From positions 1 to 11,579 of the forward strand of contig PALY01000027.1 in the NCBI GenBank assembly GCA_002707085.1: 11,579 nucleotides of DNA, given 5' to 3'. Positions within the stretch are counted from its first letter, which is position 1. The number at the start of each line of letters is the position of its first letter. This document shows positions 1-6,611 of this stretch, one piece after another. This DNA comes from Deltaproteobacteria bacterium (GTDB taxonomy: Bacteria; Myxococcota_A; UBA796). The translations under genes were made by a program, and so were the position numbers. The notes under the pieces were generated by a model. The model was given only the letters and a program-made list of their open reading frames with translations, did not search any database and had not been told where the DNA came from.

Positions 1-450
1 GATCCATTTTTCGTTGTGGTCGACGAGGTAAACTACGAGCATAATTTGGGCGCAATACTGCGCTCTGCAATGGGGGCAGGGGTTCATGCTGTCGTCATTC
101 CAACACGGCGAGGAAAAGGGGTCACGCCGGTGGTGCAGCGTGTCGCGATGGGTGGGGCTGAAGAGGTCCCAGTGATCAGGGAAGGGATTCCTGCGACATT
201 GAAAGTTCTGAAGCGAGCCGGGGTTCGCATTGTGGGTGCGGATATGGATGGTCGGCCATTTTATGATGTACCCATGCAAGGTTCTTTAGCAATTGTGCTC
301 GGTGGAGAAGATAAAGGTGTGACCCACACAATTCGCGAACGGTGCGACGATATTGTAAGTGTGCCGCTCAGTCATGGGCTGGACTCTTTGAACGTCAGTG
401 TGACCGCAGGCATCTTGATGTTTGAGAAAGTACGTCAATCACGCCCATAG
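1..450 (+). CDS. rlmB: SpoU-class RNA 2'-O-methyltransferase, RlmB/TrmH-like (5' truncated)
   Basis: The reading frame is open from base 1 and ends at TAG 448-450, leaving the last 149 residues. These cover the SPOUT (alpha/beta-knot) catalytic domain. Three SpoU motifs are visible: motif 1 around fragment residues 15-22 (NLGAILRS), motif 2 at 98-107 (IVLGGEDKGV) and motif 3 at about 120-142 (VPLSH...SLNVSVTAGI). The Asn of motif 1, the Glu of motif 2 and the Ser-Leu-Asn of motif 3 are the family's conserved catalytic and AdoMet-site residues. Family members transfer a methyl group from AdoMet to a ribose 2'-OH. The text around the motifs, including the ending LMFEKVRQ, is closest in my memory to RlmB (23S rRNA Gm2251). 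The RlmB N-terminal L30e-like domain lies outside the window, so the exact target (rRNA or tRNA) is inferred. An in-frame GTG at 16 is internal and is not the start. Confidence 0.9.
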   Translation, partial: DPFFVVVDEVNYEHNLGAILRSAMGAGVHAVVIPTRRGKGVTPVVQRVAMGGAEEVPVIREGIPATLKVLKRAGVRIVGADMDGRPFYDVPMQGSLAIVLGGEDKGVTHTIRERCDDIVSVPLSHGLDSLNVSVTAGILMFEKVRQSRP

Positions 451-501
451 CGTGGATGCGTCGAGACCCTTCAAGGGTTACCGCCATCGCCTGGAGTATC
501 T

Positions 502-2178
502 GTGAACTTACCTGCTGCCATTGCCATGATCGCCATTCTCGTGTTCATTCATGAATTTGGCCACTTCATTGTTGCGAAAGCATGTGGTGTACACGTAAAG
601 GTCTTTTCGATTGGATTCGGCCGCCCGCTGTTTGGTGTCGATTTCCGCGGGACGGAGTACCGGCTCTCCATGCTTCCTTTTGGTGGCTATGTGCAAATGT
701 CGGGGGCGGATCCTTTTGGGGTTGGTTCTGAGGATGACGATCTACTGGAAGATCCTTCACAGGCGTTTCTGAGGAAGCCGGTGTGGCAGCGTCTTCTTGT
801 GGTCTCAGCGGGGCCAGCATTTAATCTTGCGCTTCCCCTCGTTTTGTTTACGGTTCTGCTGATGGCCGGTGAGCCTCAGCCTGCACCGGTTTTGGGGACG
901 ATAGAGCGCGGGGGAATTGCTGCAGACCTGGGACTGAAGCCTGGCGATGTCGTGACGAAGATCGATGGTGTACCCACTCCAACCTGGAACACCCTTGCAA
1001 AGCAAGTTCATGGTTGGGAGTCGGGGCTTCATACCGTCACCGTGAAACGTGCGGAGGTAGAACGGACATACGATGTAGACTTTGATCTCGAAGCCAACAT
1101 TGGGATGGGTTTTTCCTACCTTCGACCTTCAACAGAGGCGGGTGTAGATGACCCTTCTTCCCCCGCGGGAGTTGCGGGTATTCGTACCGGTGATCGCATT
1201 GAAACGATTGATGGACGCCCGGTAGAGCATTGGGTTGCGTTGGAATCTACCTTGGCTGGGGCTGGTGAGTCGGTTGTTGTGGGGCTGGAAGATGGCCGTT
1301 CAGTAACAATGGTTCAGTCTTCAGGCTGGATACCAGCGGATGTTGAAAGTGGAAAAGCGGCTACGGAGTGGGGCCTTACTCCAACCACCATTTTTGTGGG
1401 CAGTGTTGGTGAGAAGCTCGACAAGGACAGCACAGATATCCTTGCCGGTTGTCAGCCTGCGACAACCAAGCCAACCGCTCCAGCGTATGAAGCGGGGCTG
1501 AGGGCAGGGGACAGATTCTTGCGGTTGGACGGAAAGTTCGTTCACGGTTGGTCTGATGTTCTTGATGGTGTTCGATCTACGATGGATGGTGACGGGGAAA
1601 GTGCAACGGCCCGGTCCATTAATGTTGAGATCGTTCGCGATGGAGAGGTCCTTGATTTGGAGTTGACGCCCACGGTTATCCGCGACACCAATGTTTTGGG
1701 TCGGTACTATTACAGGCCGGTCTTGGGTGTGATGCGCATGGGAGAGCTGGTTGATGGTCCCCAGGTTCGTGTGTACTACACGTTTCCCAATGCTGTAGAC
1801 CGGGCGTGGACAGAAACCACGCGACTTTCTGGCTATGTGATTGAACAAATCGGTAAGTTGTTGACCGGTGCCGCGGCGGTTCAGAAGAGCCTTGGCGGTC
1901 CCGTTGAGATGGTCCGCCAGGCCTCCAATGCGGCTGAACAGGGCATTTTTGTTTGGGCGCGCTTGATGGGTATGCTCAGCATCTCTTTGGGCATCATCAA
2001 CTTACTGCCGGTGCCTGTTTTGGACGGCGGCCAATTTGTTTTCTATGCGGTTGAGGGGCTGCGGGGACGACCACTTTCACTGAAGGTACGCGAGCGCGCG
2101 CAGCAAATTGGTGTGTTGTTGCTGGTGCTGCTGATGATGTCCGTCTTGTTCTTTGACCTTCGGCGTTTGTTCGAGTGA
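502..2178 (+). CDS. rseP: RseP-like site-2 intramembrane zinc metalloprotease with three PDZ cores
   Basis: The start is GTG 502, with GGAG at 493-496 five bases upstream. The 558-residue product has the M50B protease layout. A first membrane helix (residues 3-25) carries the zinc motif HEFGH at 17-21. A membrane segment lies near 96-122, and a C-terminal helix carries the second zinc-ligand motif NLLPVPVLDGG at 500-510, with Asp508 as the expected ligand. A last helix spans about 535-551. The family cuts transmembrane segments such as anti-sigma factors (RseA in E. coli) and leftover signal peptides in the inner membrane. Between the two membrane halves I see three PDZ cores with the (L/I)(K/R)xGD signature, at about 145-150, 227-232 and 333-338. 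E. coli RseP has two PDZ domains in about 450 residues, and the extra ~105 residues here match one more domain. tsaB begins inside its last codons, so the two are probably co-transcribed. No sigma or anti-sigma gene is in the window, so the substrate is unknown. Confidence 0.95.
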   Translation: MNLPAAIAMIAILVFIHEFGHFIVAKACGVHVKVFSIGFGRPLFGVDFRGTEYRLSMLPFGGYVQMSGADPFGVGSEDDDLLEDPSQAFLRKPVWQRLLVVSAGPAFNLALPLVLFTVLLMAGEPQPAPVLGTIERGGIAADLGLKPGDVVTKIDGVPTPTWNTLAKQVHGWESGLHTVTVKRAEVERTYDVDFDLEANIGMGFSYLRPSTEAGVDDPSSPAGVAGIRTGDRIETIDGRPVEHWVALESTLAGAGESVVVGLEDGRSVTMVQSSGWIPADVESGKAATEWGLTPTTIFVGSVGEKLDKDSTDILAGCQPATTKPTAPAYEAGLRAGDRFLRLDGKFVHGWSDVLDGVRSTMDGDGESATARSINVEIVRDGEVLDLELTPTVIRDTNVLGRYYYRPVLGVMRMGELVDGPQVRVYYTFPNAVDRAWTETTRLSGYVIEQIGKLLTGAAAVQKSLGGPVEMVRQASNAAEQGIFVWARLMGMLSISLGIINLLPVPVLDGGQFVFYAVEGLRGRPLSLKVRERAQQIGVLLLVLLMMSVLFFDLRRLFE

Positions 2179-2810
2179 CGGCTGTATTGGGCATCGACAC
2201 GGCGGGTCCTGTTGTGGGTGCGGCCTTGTGGACCCCTGATGGGGAGAAATTGTGGTCCCAGCGTGTTGTCCGGGGTGCTGACACGGTTTTGATTCCGGCC
2301 ATCTCTGAAATGCTTTCAGCGGTAGATGAATTGGACTGTGTGGCGGTCACGGTTGGCCCGGGGGCGTTTACCGGACTTCGTGTAGGGGTGGCCACTGCAT
2401 TGGGTATTGCTGTTTCCAGGGGTGTCCCTGTGGTGCCGGTTTCCAGCTTAGAAGCGCGTGCGTCAATGGAGCGAGGCGGGCGCGTCTTGGCCGTATTGGA
2501 TGCGCGAAAGTCCCGTGTGTATGCTCAGACATTTTCGGTAACTGAGGATGGAGCAACCGCGCTCGGGGATGTGGTGGATGCACCGTTGGCGGATGTGATT
2601 CCTGGCGCCCCCTTTGTTGCAGTGGGAGAAGGAGTGGTTGTGGGTCCGGAGTTGATCGCGAGTCGTGGTGGCGTGATTTCCGAAGAAGCAGCGAAAAATC
2701 CAGCCTTAGAGGTGGCTCGGTTGGGCGCAAAACGCTTCAAGAATGCTGTGGAACCCGGTGTGGTTGCACTGGCCTATTTGCGGCCTCCAGATGCGAAGAA
2801 GTCGCGCTGA
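2175..2810 (+). CDS. tsaB: TsaB, tRNA t6A37 biosynthesis scaffold protein
   Basis: This 211-residue protein belongs to the ASKHA-fold TsaB family. TsaB is the non-catalytic partner of TsaD; with TsaE and TsaC it makes N6-threonylcarbamoyladenosine at A37 of ANN-decoding tRNAs. Diagnostic features are the N-terminal VLGIDTA (residues 4-10), the highly conserved GPGAFTGLRVG (61-71), and the following LGIAVSRGVPVVPVSSLEA region. Length is slightly below E. coli TsaB (about 230). The start is GTG 2175, overlapping the rseP stop by four bases (GTGA). No good Shine-Dalgarno is visible, so translational coupling to rseP is likely. The C-terminal third is poorly conserved, as is normal for TsaB. The gene ends at TGA 2808-2810, and a new promoter follows within about 30 bases. 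Confidence 0.93.
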   Translation: MTAVLGIDTAGPVVGAALWTPDGEKLWSQRVVRGADTVLIPAISEMLSAVDELDCVAVTVGPGAFTGLRVGVATALGIAVSRGVPVVPVSSLEARASMERGGRVLAVLDARKSRVYAQTFSVTEDGATALGDVVDAPLADVIPGAPFVAVGEGVVVGPELIASRGGVISEEAAKNPALEVARLGAKRFKNAVEPGVVALAYLRPPDAKKSR

Positions 2811-2840
2811 AACCTCTTTGTTTTTCCTACTCAAATGGTG

Positions 2841-2868
2841 TTGACATCCCGTTCTGCTGTTCTGTAAT
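2841..2868 (+). promoter_or_regulatory. Candidate sigma70-type promoter for the DUF465 gene
   Basis: A perfect -35 hexamer TTGACA (2841-2846) is followed after 16 bases by TGTAAT (2863-2868), which is five of six to the -10 consensus. Transcription would begin near 2875, leaving a leader of about 27 bases before ATG 2902. It lies in the gap after tsaB, where a new transcription unit is expected. Not tested experimentally. Confidence 0.6.
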
Positions 2869-2901
2869 CTGGTGTTCGACCGTCAAAATAGGGGAATGTG
2901 G

Positions 2902-3138
2902 ATGGAATTGGTAGACAGACTGCTGGTAGAGCGCTTTGTTCCGGAAAATCAAGAGTTGCGAGAGTTGGTACATGCTCACAAACAATACGAGGATGACATT
3001 TCCGCGCTTACGGCACGTTCATGGTTGTCTCAAGGTGACAAACAGCAGCTACGAATTTTGAAAAAATATAAACTGCGTGGTCGGGATCGTATCGAACAGA
3101 TTCTTCGCGGATATCGTTCTCAAGTCGGACATACATAG
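2902..3138 (+). CDS. Small DUF465-family (YdcH-like) coiled-coil protein
   Basis: I chose ATG 2902 because AGGGGA at 2890-2895 sits six bases upstream. The longer in-frame start, GTG 2872, falls at or before the predicted transcription start and has no ribosome-binding site. The 78-residue product matches DUF465: a first helix with HKQYEDDI (residues 26-33), then a charged second helix with RILKKYKLRGRDRIEQIL (about 51-68), which corresponds to the family's LKK-x-KL-x-x-(K/R)D-x-I core. Members are small soluble helical-hairpin proteins common in Proteobacteria, and their function is not established. It is rich in Lys, Arg, Glu and Gln, with no signal peptide or membrane segment. It stands 34 bases before the usg-like gene and may be co-transcribed with it from the promoter at 2841. 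Confidence in the family is good; no function is claimed. Confidence 0.8.
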   Translation: MELVDRLLVERFVPENQELRELVHAHKQYEDDISALTARSWLSQGDKQQLRILKKYKLRGRDRIEQILRGYRSQVGHT

Positions 3139-3172
3139 GTTCTTAGCAGACGGTGCCAAGTTGCTGGGATAG

Positions 3173-4207
3173 ATGCTCGGCATGAGTATCTCAGACCCAC
3201 ATGCGGATGGTTTGACAGTTGCCGTGGTTGGCGCCACAGGTGCTGTCGGACGTGATTTGTTGAGTGTATTAGAACGATGCAATTTGCCGATTGCATCGTT
3301 TCGTTTGTTTGCCAGCCCTTCGTCCAACGGAGAGGTGATGGAAGTACGCGACCGAAGCCACCGTGTGCGACCGCTGCCATCGCTGGATGGCGTTGAAGCC
3401 GTCGTGGAGGGGGTTGACGTCGTCTTTCTGGCGGCACCGGCGGAAGTAGGCAGAGGGTTGATTCCCGTCCTTCAAGAACTGGATATTCCGGTGGTCGATA
3501 TCGGCGGTGTGTTTGCCGATAAAGCGCAAATCATGGTCCCAGGTGTCAGTTTGGAGCCTGTGGCTGACTTCTCGGACCAACGGGTCATGTGTTCACCCAG
3601 CGCCCCGGCAGTCATCTTGGCGAGTGTGTTGGCACCATTGGCCAATCGAGGTGCCATCAACGCTCGTGGCACGGTGATGCTATCTGCGAGTACCGCGGGA
3701 AAGGCTGGTGCCGAAGAGTTGTCAGCGCAGGTTGTTGCATTGTTCAATGCAAAAACACCACCGCGGGCAGTATTTCCGACGGGTCTGGCCTTTGATGTGC
3801 ATTCACAGGTAGGGGATTTGGTCGAAGGGTGGACGGTCGTGGAGCGACGGATTGCGCTGGAGGTTGCCGACGTTCTTGGGTGGCAGCCTGAACAGGCACT
3901 TTGTTCGGTCGTGATGGCACCGATGTTTGCGGGTGTGGCCTGTGACCTAACGATTGAATTCGATCACATTGTTGATGTAGAGGCCGTCCAGGTTCTGCTT
4001 CAAGACGCCGCTGGGATTCGGTTGGGCGATCCGATTCCAGGGCCACGCCGGATTGCTGGGGACAGCAATATTTATGTGGGCCGTATACGCCCTGATCCGG
4101 ATGGGCATCGGTTGCATATGTGGGTCGCGGCGGACAACCTTCGTGTTGGGGCATCGGCGAATGCGCTCGGCATTGCGACTGCACTGTGGTCCGAGGGCTA
4201 CCTGTAA
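3173..4207 (+). CDS. Aspartate-semialdehyde dehydrogenase family protein, Usg-1-like, catalytic residues missing
   Basis: The 344-residue product has the ASADH fold. It has an N-terminal dinucleotide-binding motif VAVVGATGAVGRDLL (residues 16-30), LSASTAGKAGAEEL near 170-183, ERRIALEV at 224-231 and a C-terminal WVAADNLRVGAS (317-328). True Asd enzymes carry an N-C-(S/T) active-site motif about nine residues before a conserved L-x-P-L. Here that stretch reads CSPSAPAV (140-147), with Ala144 at the Cys position by my alignment. The catalytic His in the P-V-x-x-GH motif is replaced by Val255 in APMFAGVACD. E. coli UsG, recalled from memory, also lacks the Cys. I therefore read this as an Usg-like paralogue with probably no Asd activity. 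Two starts are possible: ATG 3173 (GGGA at 3166-3169, short spacing of three) or ATG 3182 (spacing of twelve). The stop TAA overlaps the next gene's ATG by one base. Confidence 0.85.
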   Translation: MLGMSISDPHADGLTVAVVGATGAVGRDLLSVLERCNLPIASFRLFASPSSNGEVMEVRDRSHRVRPLPSLDGVEAVVEGVDVVFLAAPAEVGRGLIPVLQELDIPVVDIGGVFADKAQIMVPGVSLEPVADFSDQRVMCSPSAPAVILASVLAPLANRGAINARGTVMLSASTAGKAGAEELSAQVVALFNAKTPPRAVFPTGLAFDVHSQVGDLVEGWTVVERRIALEVADVLGWQPEQALCSVVMAPMFAGVACDLTIEFDHIVDVEAVQVLLQDAAGIRLGDPIPGPRRIAGDSNIYVGRIRPDPDGHRLHMWVAADNLRVGASANALGIATALWSEGYL

Positions 4208-6609
4208 TGGTGTGGGTCATTGCGGCATTGTTGCCGTTGGCTCAGGCCTATCCTGACAGGGTCGCGAAGACGTTTGAAGTAGGAACGGCGATACAAGACG
4301 TGGCGATCTCATCGGATGGCGATGTGGTGGCGTTTGTGGATAGCGGATCCGAAACGTTGCACATCCTCGATGCACAAACATGGGAGGTCAGCGAAGTCGA
4401 TGTGTGTCCCGGCGTGGTCGATGTCACGACCTGGCCGAATGAAGACGCTCGCTTCTTTGTGGCCTGCAGCGATGGAGAGTTGGCTTGGTTTGATGTCGAT
4501 GACGGTGCAGTGTCTTTTGGCGACGCCATTGTGGGTATTGTTGATACCGAACTTTTGAAAGTGGCCGCAAACAGCAACCATGTGTATGCGGCGGCAAAGC
4601 ACCCTGAAGGCGGCAACCCGCAAGTTCATGCCTACAACCCGAATGACGGTACGGTTGAAACAGCGGGCTTTCCCGCAACGCTGTACAACGAATCTGTGGA
4701 AGACATGGAGGCCAGTCTCAGCTACGTTTTTGTGTCTCACGGTGGCGCAACCATGTCCAAGGTCACATTGACCAGCGGGTTTGTTGCGCGTCAGTTGGGA
4801 ACCATCGGAAGTGCCAGCACCAGCGATGTGCTTATCGTCGATACCGCTCGGGTGTTGGTGGCAGGTGGTACTGCAGGGGTCCTTGATTTTCAAATCAGCA
4901 GCAATCTGTTGTCCATTCTTCTCGATGATACGGACGGTATCGACAATGCGACTGCATTGGCTGTAGACGATGATGGTGCATGGTTTGCGATTTGTGACGA
5001 AGACCAAGATTCCATCTTGATTCATCAGTTTGATAGCCCGACGGGTTTGCCGACTTCTGCTCAGTACGCATCGATACCGCTTCCGGATGTAGGCGGTAAG
5101 GTAGAGGAGTTTGCCTACGGTAATGGGTATCTTTACGGGGGAACATCACAAGGTGCATTGCACATTGTGACGGAGCGACCATGGGTGAATGTGTACCGTG
5201 CATCACCGTCCACCGCATTGGGTGGCGACGAGGTGATGGTGGCCTTTGACTCCGATGTCGATGGTACCTGGACCGCTCGGCTCGGGGGCGATTCAAATGG
5301 AAATGGAACGGTTTTGGCTTCAGGCAGTGTATCTGCGGGTGAGGCATCACAGGCGGTATTTTCAGTGACGGACGATTTTGAAGAAGGTGAGAATCGGATC
5401 CGGATCGTTGTGGAAGATGAGAACGGAATGACGGGACACGATAGTGCCACAGTCGATGTCGACAATCCTCCTTCTACTGTTGTGTTGCAGAATAAGGATG
5501 TGGGATTTGGTGATGGTCTGGTGCGGGTTGAGATCAATGGTATCGACGATGAAGACCTGAGCCACTACATGGTGTATGTATCCAGCGTTTCGTTCAACGC
5601 TTCAGATTATTCCACGGAAGGCCCCGCTTTCGTGGGTGTTGCAGAAGACGTGAGCGCCAATAGTTTAGATTTACCAAGGCGGGTAAATGCCGACCCAAGT
5701 ACCGATAAAAGCATTACCATCAAGCCGCTTACAAATGGTGCCACCTACTATGTGGCTGTTCGAGCTTATGATGAAGCGGGTCAGGAGGGACCAATGAGCA
5801 ACGTTGTTAGTGAAAATCCCCGAGAGACGTTTGGCGCCGCGCAAATGGCCGGAGACAAAGGTGGATTCCATTGCGGTACCGTTACCGCTCCAGCTGCAGG
5901 CCTGTTGGCATTGCTGGGGGGGCTGTTTGTTGGCGTACGTCGAAAGGTATTGCCGATTGCTGCCGTTTTGATTGCAATGTCCAGTTCTCCCGCTCAGGCG
6001 GATGTGGATTCTGAATGGCCTCAAAAGGGCAATGAATGGTCCGATTTCGTAGGCTCGTCTTTCCAGTTGCGACACGCTCGAATGACGTTGAGTGACGAAA
6101 ACCTTTCCGATGTTTTTGGCGATACTGGTCACAAGATGTGGGCCTTGGAATGGGGTCCGACCTTCTTTGAGTTGATTGAACTGACGGGTTCTACCGGCTT
6201 TTACAAAGCAACAGGAAAGTTGGTTGATGCTGACGGTGTCAAATCGGCACAAGACGATAAAATCATCGCCGTGCCGTTTATGTTGAACGCAACTTTCCGT
6301 CTGGATGTGCTTCCTGAACAAGTGATCGTGCCTTTCGCTGGCGTTGGGTACGATTATTGGGTTTGGAAGGAGTCTTGGGATGGGGGAGGCAGTGTTTCTG
6401 GTGGCAAGTCGGGGATGCATACAAAGTATGGCGCCCACCTTCTGTTGGATATTTTCCAGCCGGCACGAGCCAGCCGTTTAGAGGCATCTACTGGAATTAC
6501 CGATTCATTCATTACAGTGGAATACAGAACGCAGACGATTGGTGAAGACCAGGGTGGGCTTGAGTTCTCAGGTGATGTTTTGACCTTCGGACTTAAGCTA
6601 GACTACTGA
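4207..6609 (+). CDS. Secreted beta-propeller/Ig/FN3 protein with MYXO-CTERM-like segment fused to outer-membrane beta-barrel
   Basis: The start is ATG 4207, sharing one base with the usg-like stop; GAGGG at 4193-4197 is a good ribosome-binding site nine bases upstream. The product has 800 residues. Residues 1-14 (MVWVIAALLPLAQA) form a short signal peptide without a positive n-region. Residues ~20-325 hold repeated 'SSDGD...LHILD'-type blades resembling a YVTN/WD-like propeller. Residues ~326-420 look Ig-like. Residues ~421-535 are FN3-like, ending in ATYYVAVRAYDEAG. Then come Cys556, a hydrophobic stretch (561-577), RRK (578-580), a second hydrophobic stretch (581-591) and a signal-peptidase-like SSSPAQA (592-598). 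From 599 to the end, alternating aromatic/polar strands finish in GLKLDY, typical of an outer-membrane barrel. The specific function is unknown. It probably belongs to the cell surface, and its place between usg-like and truA recalls fimV in pseudomonads. A GTG at 4186 would add an Arg to the signal peptide but lacks a ribosome-binding site. Confidence 0.8.
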   Translation: MVWVIAALLPLAQAYPDRVAKTFEVGTAIQDVAISSDGDVVAFVDSGSETLHILDAQTWEVSEVDVCPGVVDVTTWPNEDARFFVACSDGELAWFDVDDGAVSFGDAIVGIVDTELLKVAANSNHVYAAAKHPEGGNPQVHAYNPNDGTVETAGFPATLYNESVEDMEASLSYVFVSHGGATMSKVTLTSGFVARQLGTIGSASTSDVLIVDTARVLVAGGTAGVLDFQISSNLLSILLDDTDGIDNATALAVDDDGAWFAICDEDQDSILIHQFDSPTGLPTSAQYASIPLPDVGGKVEEFAYGNGYLYGGTSQGALHIVTERPWVNVYRASPSTALGGDEVMVAFDSDVDGTWTARLGGDSNGNGTVLASGSVSAGEASQAVFSVTDDFEEGENRIRIVVEDENGMTGHDSATVDVDNPPSTVVLQNKDVGFGDGLVRVEINGIDDEDLSHYMVYVSSVSFNASDYSTEGPAFVGVAEDVSANSLDLPRRVNADPSTDKSITIKPLTNGATYYVAVRAYDEAGQEGPMSNVVSENPRETFGAAQMAGDKGGFHCGTVTAPAAGLLALLGGLFVGVRRKVLPIAAVLIAMSSSPAQADVDSEWPQKGNEWSDFVGSSFQLRHARMTLSDENLSDVFGDTGHKMWALEWGPTFFELIELTGSTGFYKATGKLVDADGVKSAQDDKIIAVPFMLNATFRLDVLPEQVIVPFAGVGYDYWVWKESWDGGGSVSGGKSGMHTKYGAHLLLDIFQPARASRLEASTGITDSFITVEYRTQTIGEDQGGLEFSGDVLTFGLKLDY
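5872..6000 (+). other. Junction: MYXO-CTERM-like sorting tail sharing an RRK turn with a second signal peptide
   Basis: Within the 800-residue protein, codons 556-598 encode Cys-Gly, a small-residue/hydrophobic helix (APAAGLLALLGGLFVGV), RRK, a second hydrophobic run (VLPIAAVLIAM) and SSSPAQA. The first half matches the MYXO-CTERM layout (Cys, glycine-rich hydrophobic helix, basic end). The second half is a Sec signal peptide whose n-region is the same RRK. By the positive-inside rule, RRK would be a cytoplasmic turn between two helices. Seven consecutive G lie at 5916-5922. Confidence 0.6.
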
Positions 6610-6611
6610 GC

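Noticed and set aside
466..478. Inverted repeat ACCCTT-C-AAGGGT between the methyltransferase gene and rseP
   Set aside because: It would form at most a four-pair stem with a five-base loop and has no T tract, so it is not a credible terminator.
1321..1848. Long antisense open frames, for example within rseP, the envelope gene and pyrG
   Set aside because: They lie opposite well-supported genes, have no recognisable motifs or ribosome-binding sites, and are expected by chance at this base composition.
4186..4206. GTG 4186 as the start of the large exported protein
   Set aside because: It would add an Arg to the signal peptide, which is attractive, but no ribosome-binding site precedes it, whereas ATG 4207 has GAGGG at good spacing.
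3173..4207. Calling this a functional asd gene for lysine/threonine/methionine synthesis
   Set aside because: The catalytic Cys and His positions are Ala and Val by my alignment, so normal Asd activity is unlikely.
5916..5922. G7 tract as a sequencing error that falsely fused two genes
   Set aside because: In the frame as given, both the basic RRK end of the sorting tail and the signal peptide read correctly. Shifting by one base either way destroys both, so the sequence is probably right.
5911..6609. The barrel half as a separate gene starting at an internal TTG (5911)
   Set aside because: The TTG has only a poor ribosome-binding site, the upstream frame is continuous, and the start would place hydrophobic residues ahead of RRK. 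I kept one long gene.
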